A DNA stretch of 64,000 nucleotides from Leuctra nigra. Lineage: Eukaryota; Arthropoda; Insecta; Plecoptera; Leuctridae. The stretch covers positions 16,233,701-16,297,700 of the forward strand of contig OW203771.1 in NCBI GenBank assembly GCA_934045905.1, written 5' to 3'. Within the stretch, counting starts at the first letter, position 1. Every line of letters starts with the position of its first letter. Made by a program: the position numbers and the translations under genes. Below are positions 48,596-58,972 of the stretch, piece by piece. Below the pieces are notes generated by a model, which saw only the letters and a list, made by a program, of their open reading frames with translations, did not search any database and was not told the origin of the DNA.

Positions 48596-48795
48596 NNNNN
48601 NNNNNNNNNNNNNNNNNNNNNNNNNNNNNNNNNNNNNNNNNNNNNNNNNNNNNNNNNNNNNNNNNNNNNNNNNNNNNNNNNNNNNNNNNNNNNNNNNNNN
48701 NNNNNNNNNNNNNNNNNNNNNNNNNNNNNNNNNNNNNNNNNNNNNNNNNNNNNNNNNNNNNNNNNNNNNNNNNNNNNNNNNNNNNNNNNNNNNNN
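48596..48795. other. Assembly gap, exactly 200 N
   Basis: A round-number N run, so its length is probably a placeholder. It begins inside the eighth 119-bp repeat and ends in receptor-like sequence. Open frames drawn through it are meaningless. Confidence 0.95.
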
Positions 48796-48880
48796 CTCTA
48801 CTCGTGGACGTAGGATGAAGGAAGCAACGCATGTGCTAGTGCTGCGGAGTTGTTGGAGATATCTTTTGGCCATTTCTATG
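48796..48880 (+). pseudogene. 3' fragment of an ionotropic receptor paralogue
   Basis: Directly after the gap, CGTAGGATGAAGGAA and TGCGGAGTTGTTGGAGA match the 3' end of the intact receptor gene (CGTAGGATGAAGGAG and TGCGGAGTTGATGGAGA, 57746-57792). In the receptor reading frame it gives GRRMKEATHVL, where the intact gene has GRRMKER then stop, so the original stop is lost or the frame has drifted. Either a decayed tandem copy or the end of a real paralogue whose exons sit in the gap or were misjoined. Confidence 0.5.
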
Positions 48881-50205
48881 TCGTGTTTGATTAATTCCAG
48901 ATTGAAGCCATTGCTTTAGGAACAACATGTCTATTCAATATTGATTAGGTAGTATTAAGTAAACGTCATTGAGGGATCACTTAAAACATCCAACACGTCT
49001 CTCACAGACACCACCAGATCCTAGCGGTCCAGACTGAAAGAGCTGTTTAAGATTTTAAAAATAATAATAGCTTTTATGACTCAGTGTGTGTAAAGTGAAG
49101 AGTGAGTTTTAACTTACATAATGAATAGTGTTTTGCACTTCAAATGTTTTCAGAGTCGTTGTACAAGTTAGATAATTAAAAAATTTCTATCAGAGTGGTA
49201 GACGTTAGGGTATACCATGCCATTTAAACACCTAAACCTAAGATATCTGGAGTAGACCAGGTGTGCTCATCAGCACACCATTTGAACACACCATATGATC
49301 ATTTGCGATCATACTCTGGTCAGAGATGGCCATGTTATCAAATGCAGTACTTATCTTAGGTATGTTCTTCTTAGGCTGGAACTGACTGGCCAGATCTGAC
49401 GCTTCGTCTTCTTCTGCATCTTCCTCTTCTTCTGCTTCTTCCGTTTCTTCATCCTTCCTTTTATCAACAAACGCCCTCCATCTCTACTTCGCCTCACTAC
49501 GTTTCATTCGTACCTAATCATGTTCCACTTCTCTCCTCTTTCTTTCACATCCCTTTTTACTCCTCTCCTTCCCCTTGTAGTCAGTCACCCCGCCTTTTTC
49601 CTTCCTGTTGTTATTGCTAGATCTGATCGTCTTTATATTCTTATTAAATAAAATTACAATAATATCAATGGGTATCATGAATCGTACATTTAGTTGTCTT
49701 TGGCAGATACATATGACCGCCGACCCCCACAGCCATCACTCATAAGGTGTAGCAAAATTAATAACACTCACTTATAAATCAATTTCTCTATAATGAGAAA
49801 CAATAGTTTAGAATTAATAATAATTAGTAACAAAACACACTGTTAATCAATGTCATGTGTAATATCTTCAGCAGGCCACAAACGAGGACGATTTCATATG
49901 TAAATTGTCCTTGTACATGCAAGATTCTTGTGGATAATTCAAGAACGCTTTCTACATCACACATCTTATTCATTTATTAGTAACATAAGAGCAACATGCA
50001 TTGAAAATATTATTGCTTCAAACAGTTTTTCTGGGAGACCGATATTCTGCAAGTATTTGTTGTTAGTTAGCTTTATTCTTATTGATTCAATTTGTTCTGG
50101 CAAACCAATATACAATCGCTCACATGTGAAAAATATTTTTAAGTTAAAAATGTTTCATTAATTTATTATTATATTCACGGCTCTCTCAATTTGAAACTTA
50201 CAGCA
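48881..50205. other. Spacer between receptor fragment and receptor gene
   Basis: AT-rich, with a pyrimidine-rich patch at 49400-49600. On the minus strand the patch reads as an acidic EEAEEEEDAEEDE-like stretch preceded by WRAFVDKRK, which could be the tail of a decayed retrotransposon. The promoter of the receptor gene should lie in the last few hundred bases but I see no clear TATA/Inr. Confidence 0.35.
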
Positions 50206-53200
50206 ATGGCTACGAAGAAACAATATCAAATTATTTGTATAGTAGTTTGGCTGACATCAACTTTGTTGACAGAAAATAAACAAGATGATCCAAATGCTGC
50301 AGTAATTCTGGCTGTTCAACCGAAGTTGAATTGCAGATGTGTTGTCAATATTTTGAACGAAGAAAGTAAGTATTAGTGGTATTAACACATCATTTTGTCG
50401 ATAATTGCTGAAATCTCAAGTACGTACCAACGACAGTAAGAAATATATCAATTCATTTGTAAATCTAATGTAAGGAACATCTAATACAACATATTTTCAT
50501 AATGTATATTATAAACTCTTACTTATTAAAGCTATTTTAAAAAAACATTCGTGGTTCATACCTTAAAGGTCACCTCATCCATCATAATGATCGACCAATC
50601 GGATTATCAATTACATAATATAGATATTCATCCATATGTATAACCTCAAGAACTCAAAATATGAACGAATATAAGAAAAAATATGATACCATGATCAGTC
50701 GGGAAAATTCTAATGCTATGAAGGATGTCTCACTACAATTCTACAAGCAATTAAATCTTATTTGTTTTAGCTGCTTTCAGTATTGCATGCTGAAGAAATT
50801 ACCAGTACCAAAACAAAGCTTCTATAAAATTCCTGTGTAATAATTTCTATGTCATTAATTAAAACATTTAGATTTGGTAAAGCTGAGGACTGAGTTGATC
50901 GGAGATTTAGGACGAAGTGGAATCTTCACGCAACTTCTGCACATGGATGCGCTTGAAACACAGGCTGTAGATGTTAAGAAGACGTGCAACAGTCCGCTGT
51001 ATGTCCTCTTCGGGGACTCGCCCAATTTCTACACGCAGCTTACAAAGGTGCATTTTACTTTGTATTTCATGGTGTTTGAAATAGATAATTCATAGAAAAA
51101 AGATAACTTTTTCCAAAACTTAAACCAACAAACTCTGTATTCCCACATCTCTTACTTCACCTAAAGCTCTCGCAACGGATGCGGCTAACCGGACCCACAT
51201 GGCTTCTCTTCGAGCACAACGCCGTACCCTCGAGCCCAGCATTCCATGACGTCAACATCCCCTTCGACTGCATGTTCCTCGTGGCTGGACCTTCTCCCGA
51301 CATCGACGAGGTCCTCATCACGGAGGTTTACCGCGTCGCCCCGCATCTACCCCTGGAGCAGCACTTGTACGGGAGGTGGAGTCGGGAGGAAGGACTGAAG
51401 GCGACGAGAGAAGATTTTTACGACAGGAGACATGATCTTCGTGGCCTTGAACTAAGAGCTGTTGCCATAGAAGTATGTTCGTATTGAAATAATTAAAATA
51501 CTCTCTGTAGGTGCAATGTTTATTTTCGGGAAAATATCTGAATTTTGTTTATGCTGAAACTATAGCATGGATTATTAAGAAGTGTATATAATTGATGGTT
51601 GAATAAATTAAACGAACTAACCTGCAACTTTTGAGATATTCTTGGGAAATTATACTGACACTAAGAATTACCGAATGGATAACTCGGAAATCGTTTTTTT
51701 TCTTTAACTGATTTTGATCTTTTCACACTTGTTAGAGGAAGACATTTAGATAGTTTCTTTAATTAAAGAGTAATGACTAATGAGGCTACAATGCCTGATC
51801 GCGTATCTTTTAGGAGCCAGCGTACATTACTTTGGGTCTGATCGAGGGAAAATTGGAAGTCTTAAATGGAACATTGGGCGAATATTGGCATGTAGTTCAA
51901 CGACACATAAATTGTTCGTAAGTATGACATTTTTGTATCGCGTGAATGAATACTTCGAGAAAATACTTAAAAATACCAAGCAAGCAATACCACAATTCTT
52001 GTAGAGTAATTGCACTTGAAGCACTTAGTTTATCTCGCACTTATTTGTTTCCGGCAGGTAGGATTGTACATTTTATACAAAACTTGTCGTGATTACTTTC
52101 AGTTTCGTCATTAGCAAACCGTTCCGAGGGTTGTGGGGCGAGAAGTTGGAAGATGGGGCTTGGGACGGAATTGTGGGTGAAATTGTCCAAGACAAAGCCG
52201 ATTTAGGATTGGCGGCGATGGCGAAGATACCCTCTCGAGGGCTAGTGGTCGACTATCTCGTACCAATCCTTAGAGTCAGGTAACACATTGTCTTTTGGTC
52301 AGACGTTGATTAAAGAACTTCTTCAATCAACGGTTCAGGGCACTAGATTGATCCCAGTGTATTCTTTGGCATCGTTGGCTATGATGCCAGACTACAATTC
52401 ATGTCAGGTTTGCTGCTTTCAATTCCCTTCTTCATATTAGCGACTTTTCTGTTATACCTCATTGTCGTTAAACCATTCAGTAAAAGAATATTCGACACTA
52501 TAATTCCCATTCATCAGAATCAGACTTTTCCGACTCCTCTGAACGTCGACGTTTCAGAATAAATGTGAACATAAATTATTGTCTTGAATGTAGTAACACC
52601 ATAATTAAATGCATTTGTTATTCACTTAAAATGTGTTACGATTGATACCTTATTGGTTATTGATACCTTTTGGTACCTTATTCATTGAACCGATGTCGAT
52701 TTCGATGGGTCACATTCACAAATCGATTGTTAATTGTTATCAATAATATCAGGTAATATTGCATTTATAGGATTATCTATAAATAATATATTTAAGTGAA
52801 TACCTCGTTCTCATGTCCATGTGCGAATAATGATCTGCTTTCCTCTTATAGCAACATGATCTTCATCGCCGAGCTGTACGGTCGTGACGTAACTTGGAGC
52901 AACTTCTTGTCTCCCTTCACCGGCTGGTTGTGGCTGACCGTGCTCCTGACCAGCCTCGTCACAACCCTGGCACTGATCGTCATGTATGACGTATCGCGAC
53001 ATCATCAACCAGACCAGGACACAGCTCACGTCACTCCTGGTTAGGTTCAACTTTTGGTGTATTCCATTTGTTCTCCATATCTCCTCATTAATTAATACAG
53101 TTACTGGTGTTGCTTCTTCAGGCGACTCCGCTTTCCATCTCTTCTCCGCCATCTTCTGCCTCCAGTCACATGACGAGAACCCACGCGCCGCATCTCTGCG

Positions 53201-56200
53201 CATCGTCTACGTCATGACTTACATCCTCGGCATCATCGTCATCGGCAGCTACTCCGCCTTCCTGACGTCATCGTTCACCATCGTGCGTCCTCGGATCCCG
53301 TTCACGACCATAGAGGGACTTCGGGATGATGGAACGTACGACGTGCAAGCGATCAAGGATACTGTCGTTGCTTTAATATTTCAAGTACGAGACAAAATAT
53401 TAAAGATTATATTTGTTGTTACCTGATTCGTCGCCGATAAATTATTAATTTTAATAGCGATCTACTAATAGAACTCCATTCTTGTCAATATTCTCATATT
53501 ATTTTAATTTTGTCTGATTGCTGAGAACAAAAGTGTACATTCCAATGAAACGGCACTGTGCTTTATATATCTTCCCTTATTTAGAGAGATAGAGATAGCA
53601 CGTGGTTCATTTTTATATATTTGTATTACTACAAATGCTATGCAATGCTATGCTATAATGCATATGCTATATAATATATATAATACAATCTTCTTCTTAT
53701 TCATGATTGGCAATACAGGGCTTGGAGCCCTATTGCCGCCTCCACAATCTTTTCTACCGAACACGGTCTGTCGTTCCCCTCCTTCAATCTTCCACTCCCA
53801 GGGCAGCCGCGTCGTTTGCCACATTGTCCGCCCACCTCCTCCTAGGGCGGCCCAATGGTCTGGTAGATTGAATTCGGCCATGCAGGGTCCTCGATTACCC
53901 GATCCACAGATGCACGAACCACGTGGCCCGCCCACTGAAGTCTCCGAGACTTGACTACGCTAGTGATCAGTGGTTGCCGGGTCATCTATAGAATCTCAAC
54001 ATTCGTGCGTTGGCGCAACCGGAACTGCCCTCCTCCTGCTGCATCAAAACCCTGGACTTGTGTTGGACCCAGGATCCTCCTTAAGACGCGGTTCTCAAAT
54101 AGGAGCTCAAATAAGCTCCACGCCTCGCAGCCATACAGAACGGTCAGTCTTATGACACTGTGCCATATGCGGAATAAGTTGCGGCGAGACAGCAATCTGC
54201 TAGCAAGCAATCGATGAACAGCTTCGTAACAGGTTGGCTGAGTGGTAACACCCTGAAATTGTATTCCGGAGGCCCTGGTTCGATTCCCGCGGCCGTCCTT
54301 CCTGACTGGGGCTTTTTCGTGGTTTTCCCTCAGTCGAAAGACAAATGCTAGGAAGGTAACCTACTAATAGGCCACGACCGCCTCCTTCACACCTTCCATC
54401 CTTACCTAATCTTCACCATAATTTCCTAGTCATCCTCATAATCATTCATCCGGCGCCATTAGCCTCGCTGCAGAACAGTGCGACGTTAAGCCCCCGACAA
54501 AAAAACAGGCACCTGTTGCCGCACTGTAACCTAGCAGTTATTTCGGTGACCATATCTTTGTCGCAGGTGATGTATGTGCCGAGACACTTGAATGTCTCTA
54601 CATTCTTAAAGCGCACTCCTCCGACCTCCATAGCATTGAAGTCATCCCTATCCCTCGACATGGCCAGGTACTCGGTCTTCGAAGCATTCGCATTCAAACC
54701 CACACGCCGCGCCGTCGCCAGTAGAGGAGTACAGAGCCGTTGGATGTCCTCTCTTGTCTCTCCCAAGAGTGCTATGTCATCGGCGTTGCCAAGCACTTTG
54801 ACATTACCGTTGAGATGAATGCCGCCTTGGACCCCTTTCCAGAGACCTCACAGCCCTTTCCATAACGATGTTGAAGAGCAATGGCGACAGCGCGTCTCCT
54901 TGTCGCAGACCGACATTGACATCGAAAGGTTCCGACCGCCGACTCCCGAGAATGATACGTGACCGCGATCCCAACATACACACTACAGTCATGCGTACCA
55001 GCTTTGCCGGGAAACCAAACCCGGCCATGTTGTTGTACAGGCCAAGACGATGAACACTACCGTAAGCCTTCTGGAAGTCGATAAACAGACCACGGACTTC
55101 GCAGTCGTACTCGCGACACTTTTCCATGTCTCAGACTGAAAATCTGATCAGTGGTGCTCCTGTTGTTCCTGAAACCACACTGATAATCCCCCAGAACATC
55201 CTCTGCCACTGGCGTCAACCGATCGAGAAGAATGTACGACACTACTTTGTAGGCGGTGGAGATCAGAGATATCCGACGGTAGTTGGAGCATGTCTTCCGG
55301 TCTCCTTTCTTATGGACTGGTACCATCAGCGACTCCTTTCACTGATCCGGAAGCTGCTCCGTCTCCCATATCTTCGAGATAAGTACGTGAAGCCCACGAC
55401 ACACAGCGTCTCCCCCGTGCTTCCACAGCTCGCCAGGGATGTCGTCTGGGCCAGGCGCTTTGTTGTTCTTCAGCCTGCGTACTGCGACCATCACCTCCTC
55501 CAAGCTAATAGGAGGCCCTTCAGCTTCATGATACGGCACCGGCTCCTGTATCAGGTCAGCTGGTTGGTCTGCCTTCAGGAGTCCCTTTAAGTACTGCTTT
55601 CACCTCTCCAACACCCTTGCTGGATCAGGTACCATCTCACCCTGGGCATTACGTATGGTAGACACGCGCGGTTGGAAACTCATTCGAACGAACTTGAGCT
55701 GCTGAAAGCAGTCTCTTGAGTTATAAAAATTGTTGTGCTATACAAATTTTATGCTATCGATTTAAATGGGCAATGCACTACATAACCTTTCATTGTATCA
55801 GGAGGAAAATGTAAGTACCACTCGAAAAATAATGTTAAAACCATGAACAATCTAACTTTATGTATTTATTCCTTTCTAAGAATGCCGAAGATGAGGTGAC
55901 AAAAGAAGTGTTCTTGAAACAGAGCAAACCGAATTTGAAGAACGCTCCATTGGATATGATCAGTGGCTTTCACCGAGTCTGCAAGGGCAAGTTTGCTTTA
56001 ATCACTGCTTCTACAATGATCAACGCTATCCAACGAACCCTGAAGTGTAAACTGTTTGCCCTACCGGAGAGTTTCTTAACGTTTGTCTCTAGCTACGGCA
56101 TCGTGCCCAAGAACTCGCCGTATGCCGGACTTTTTAGTGACTCGTAAGTACTGCTGGTACCTCTTAATTAATTACCACCCACCATTAATATTTTTGAGAT

Positions 56201-57765
56201 ACACTTTTGTGATCATATGGTGATTTTACAATAAGAATCGCATTGTACAAAGGTGAAATTGCTAAATTTTCAATCACTGGAAGTGATTAGAAAGATCAAA
56301 GAAAGATTCAAAGGAATTAATTGTCATTATGAGATCATGGCTGTTCGTTTTCATTATCATTATTATTGAGCGAGCGTAGCGAGCGTCACCACGGTACTCT
56401 TTTGGCACTTTCTCTGTGTGTTTTTTTTTTTTTTTTTTTTTTTTTTTTTGTGGTCACAGCCCAGGTCAAACCGCTCAAGCAATCGATCTGAAATTTTGTA
56501 CACATACTAAAGTAATCTATGCGGTCCCTGGGATCGTTTTTGAACGGGCTCCCGTGATTGGTTCAAATTTAAAAAAAATTATCTTTTGATTGGTTGCTTC
56601 GATCAATTTGAAATTTAGCAAAAACATTGCAACCAACATTGTACCCAATCATAAAAAGTTTCAGCCAAATCCTCCTATTGGTTAAAATTTAAAACCATTT
56701 TTCATGTGATTTTTGACATTTAAACTAGAACAGATTGACCGATCAACTTAAAACTTCGCGTGGTCATTGGTACCAACATTTTAGGTATTTTTGCCAATTT
56801 TCAGTCTAATCTGTCGTTATTTTCAAAAGTTTTGTCATTTTAAGGTCATTTTATTCCGTAATCTTGAAAAATGTATACTAAATGGTCATCCCTGCCTTCT
56901 TTAAGCTTCTGCTCCAAGGCAAGGCCTGTAGAGCAGCCAAGCTATCCACAATGTAAAGTAAAATGAAAGCATTTTTGAGCTAGCGCATAAAATCGGATGC
57001 AGTACGAAGGACAAATCCTCTAATTGGTTTAAGTTTAAATAATATCTTCTGATTGGTCGACAATCAAAATGTTCACATAAAGTTCAAATTATGCATGGTG
57101 ATCAAGACCAACTAATATTAAATTTTACATATTGTAAGCCCAATCAGTCAAGTATTAATTGTAATTTTACGAATTTAGTATGGGATGTCACAAGAGATTT
57201 CTGGAGAAAGTATGTAGGTAAGACTTCACGACACAATGGATCTGTTATTCATCCAGAGTATTATGGAGATTGAAAATTTGCAGAGAAAATCGTCTTGTGC
57301 AGTGTCGTGTATCGTTACTATGGGGATGTTGCATGTTCTGTGCTCGCTCATCAACGCGTTACACTGAGCGTTTTCCTAGTTATTTTCTGATGAAAGATAT
57401 TTCGCACAATATATTTTACAATAAGATTAACTTATACTATTACAGCTTCTGCTTCTAAATGTATATAAATAATCTTTGTTATAAATTCTGGATTAATTTC
57501 TAGTTTATGGAAGCTTCGAGAACGCGGCTTGCATAGCGCCATCTTTGCTCGTCTCAGTGTAACGACTCGTATTGCGTCTACAGATGAAGTGCTGGCCATC
57601 ACCCTGAAGCAAGTGGTTCCTATCATCAGCATCTGGCTGGCAGGAGTGTTGCTGTCAACCTGTTGCTTGCTGATGGAGATGATGCTGAGGGCTTGGATGC
57701 GCAGGCGCGTAGAGAGACGACCAAGAGCTGCGTATCAGCTTGGCCGTAGGATGAAGGAGCGTTGA
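50206..57765 (+). CDS. Ionotropic receptor (IR), chemosensory, 9 exons
   Basis: Exons: 50206-50365, 50872-51047, 51167-51472, 51814-51917, 52103-52279, 52852-53039, 53122-53384, 55881-56143, 57504-57765. Phases agree at every junction and total 1899 nt, a 632-aa protein. Residues 1-22 form a hydrophobic signal peptide. The extracellular N-terminal region includes GDSPNFYTQLTK and the family-like LRGLEL near 200. Ligand-binding half S1 has LEDGAWDGIVGEIVQDKADL, and R294 (PSRGLVVDYLVP) sits where iGluRs bind the ligand carboxylate. Then TM1 (about 332-353), pore loop (373-389), TM2 with GSYSAFLTSSFTI (about 397-420), half S2 with PKNSPYAGLFSDS...KLRERG, and TM3 (583-603). Cation channel of sensory neurons by family. 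An IR75-like clade is my guess from the N-terminal pattern. No frameshift or stop. Intron 7 holds a LINE, intron 8 a Helitron-like element. Confidence 0.9.
52347..52562 (+). other. Unexplained membrane-spanning open frame in IR intron 5
   Basis: The frame from 52347 to TAA at 52560-52562 encodes 71 residues. A strongly hydrophobic stretch, MSGLLLSIPFFILATFLLYL, is followed by VVKPFSKR and a polar tail. An AG at 52356-52357 precedes it; splicing there from exon 5 (phase 2) would keep the frame, giving a short form ending after the S1 half with a different membrane anchor. Alternatively it is a fragment of an unrelated gene: the hydrophobic stretch is loosely like TM1 of Methuselah/secretin-type GPCRs. 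The intron implied for the alternative form would be only 78 bp. Confidence 0.25.
53685..55722 (-). mobile_element. 5'-truncated non-LTR retrotransposon (LINE)
   Basis: On the minus strand, broken frames give an ordered reverse transcriptase: LERWKQYLKGLL; NKAPGPDDIPGELWKHGG (55339-55539); VPVHKKGDRKTCSNYR; FIDFQKAYGSV (motif A, second Asp lost); GLRQGDALSPLLFNIVME (motif B); NADDIALLG (motif C, YADD changed to NADD); then VLYGCEAWS and a tail ending about 53690 near an AAGAAGAAG run. Frameshifts and stops make it inactive. The endonuclease end is absent, as usual for LINE insertions. A SINE (54224-54510) interrupts it between motif C and the tail. It lies antisense in receptor intron 7. Clade not assigned. 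Confidence 0.9.
54224..54510 (+). mobile_element. Full-length SINE nested in the LINE
   Basis: A box TTGGCTGAGTGGTAACACC, B box CTGGTTCGATTCCCGCGGCC, GCTTTTTCGTGGTTTTCCCT, CAGTCGAAAGACAAATGCTA, GGCCACGACCGCCTCCTTCA and 3' end CTGCAGAACAGTGCGACGTT, with AAAAAA after it. It splits the retrotransposon frame, so it inserted later. Confidence 0.85.
56369..57379 (+). mobile_element. Helitron-like element in IR intron 8
   Basis: It starts near GAGCGAGCGTAGCGAGCGTC and ends GTGCTCGCTCATCAACGCGT, TACACTGAGCG, TTTTCCTAG followed by T. The AACGC/GCGTT stem-loop a few bases before CTAGT is the Helitron 3' signature. The interior has repeated TGATTGGTT blocks and a T-run at about 56419-56449. Related ends occur at 7566, 16399 and 45411. 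No protein encoded. Confidence 0.5.
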
Positions 57766-58114
57766 ATGTGATGGAGTTGCGGAGTTGATGGAGAACCCCA
57801 TTCATTGGACAATATTCTATTATTTTATTAACCACATCTTTACAAGACAACAAATTGCACCATCTCCACTAAGTAATTAATGAAGTATACGTGTGTTACA
57901 TTACATAAAAATAGGTCACCAGTTTCAAAAATGAAACATGAATTGAGAATCTGTGAATTTGAGAATTCGGTCTTGGTCTTTTCTATTTGACGGCACGGCA
58001 CATCTTAGTCATTGATGTAGCTCCATCGTTATTCCACGTTATTCAAGTCCGTGGCTTTGTGTGTGGTTTACAAATCCATTAAATTTTGTGTTTGATTTAT
58101 TTTATATATTTCTG

Positions 58115-58255
58115 AATTGATATATGATATGATATATGATATATAAAATCTAAGTTTATTAGATATAAGATTAGATATAAATCTTATTAGATATAGATTA
58201 GATATATAGATTAGATATAAAATCTAATCTAAGATTTATAAAATAAAAGTTTAAA
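58115..58255. repeat. AT minisatellite, TTAGATATA-type units
   Basis: Irregular repeats of GATATATGATAT and then TTAGATATA, ending near AATCTAATCTAAGATTT. Downstream of the receptor stop codon. Confidence 0.75.
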
Positions 58256-58347
58256 AAAAATCTAATGTATATTTTATTTAATTTGTTCAAATTGTTTTCA
58301 TAACTAAGTGTTACTCTTTGATATTTATTTCTAATATTGCACTTCAG

Positions 58348-58566
58348 CATGGGATCTTTCCCACTAAGGTCTACGTAGCAATCGCGGTGTCGGCAGTGTG
58401 GTTTGGCGCGCTATCTTGGCCTGTCGTCATCCTTCCTATCTTATCACATTGTGCTCAGCTGGCGTCTTGCCGGTGTTTCTTCACTCATCTCTTGCATCGC
58501 ACGTGCATCACCGCGTTTAACAACACTATCACACATTCACGTGTTCGTTCGTTTTTAGTGAATTAA
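58348..58566 (+). other. Possible orphan terminal exon with a membrane segment
   Basis: After a fair acceptor (TTGCACTTCAG, ending 58347) an open frame runs to TAA at 58564-58566. It starts HGIFPTKVYVAIAVSAVWFG and remains hydrophobic through LSWPVVILPIL, then becomes polar. The block is clearly more GC-rich than its neighbours. I find no partner exon: the receptor gene already ends at 57765. It is loosely like a transmembrane helix of a class A GPCR. It may be a gene relic or a chance frame. Confidence 0.25.
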
Positions 58567-58972
58567 TACAACTCGCCGATATAATAGTGCACACCCTTTC
58601 CCTGTACAGGGGTTGGGTAAGTCAAATCGTGAAACACCGTTTTTTTGTATTTATTTAAATCTTTTTAAAATAGCATTTACTAAATTTTATAAAAGTGAGA
58701 AATTTAAGAAATTCAGTTATTTATACATAAACAATAATCAAACTTGATCTAAAATTGCCTTTCCGAAATTCTAGTATAGTTACTTCAAGTTGAATCATGG
58801 GTGACGTGAATGCTCGGAATATTTGTTCCTGACATACCGCGAAAGCGTTTGCTATTGCTGTTCGAACCTTGGTGCTATCAACGTGTGCAATAATTACTTG
58901 TAGCTAAGTTAATAGCTGACTTGTCTACAGTGTGCAGATAATATATAGAATAGAGGTATAAGTTACCTCAAC

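Noticed and set aside
48440..48919. Open frames on both strands across the gap
   Set aside because: They contain the 200 N and cannot be read.
53640..53954. Sense frame over the LINE tail
   Set aside because: Complement of the retrotransposon C-terminal tail, which reads correctly on the minus strand.
54235..54310. tRNA gene
   Set aside because: A and B boxes are present but no acceptor or anticodon stem folds; repeated elsewhere with the same 3' body, hence a SINE head.
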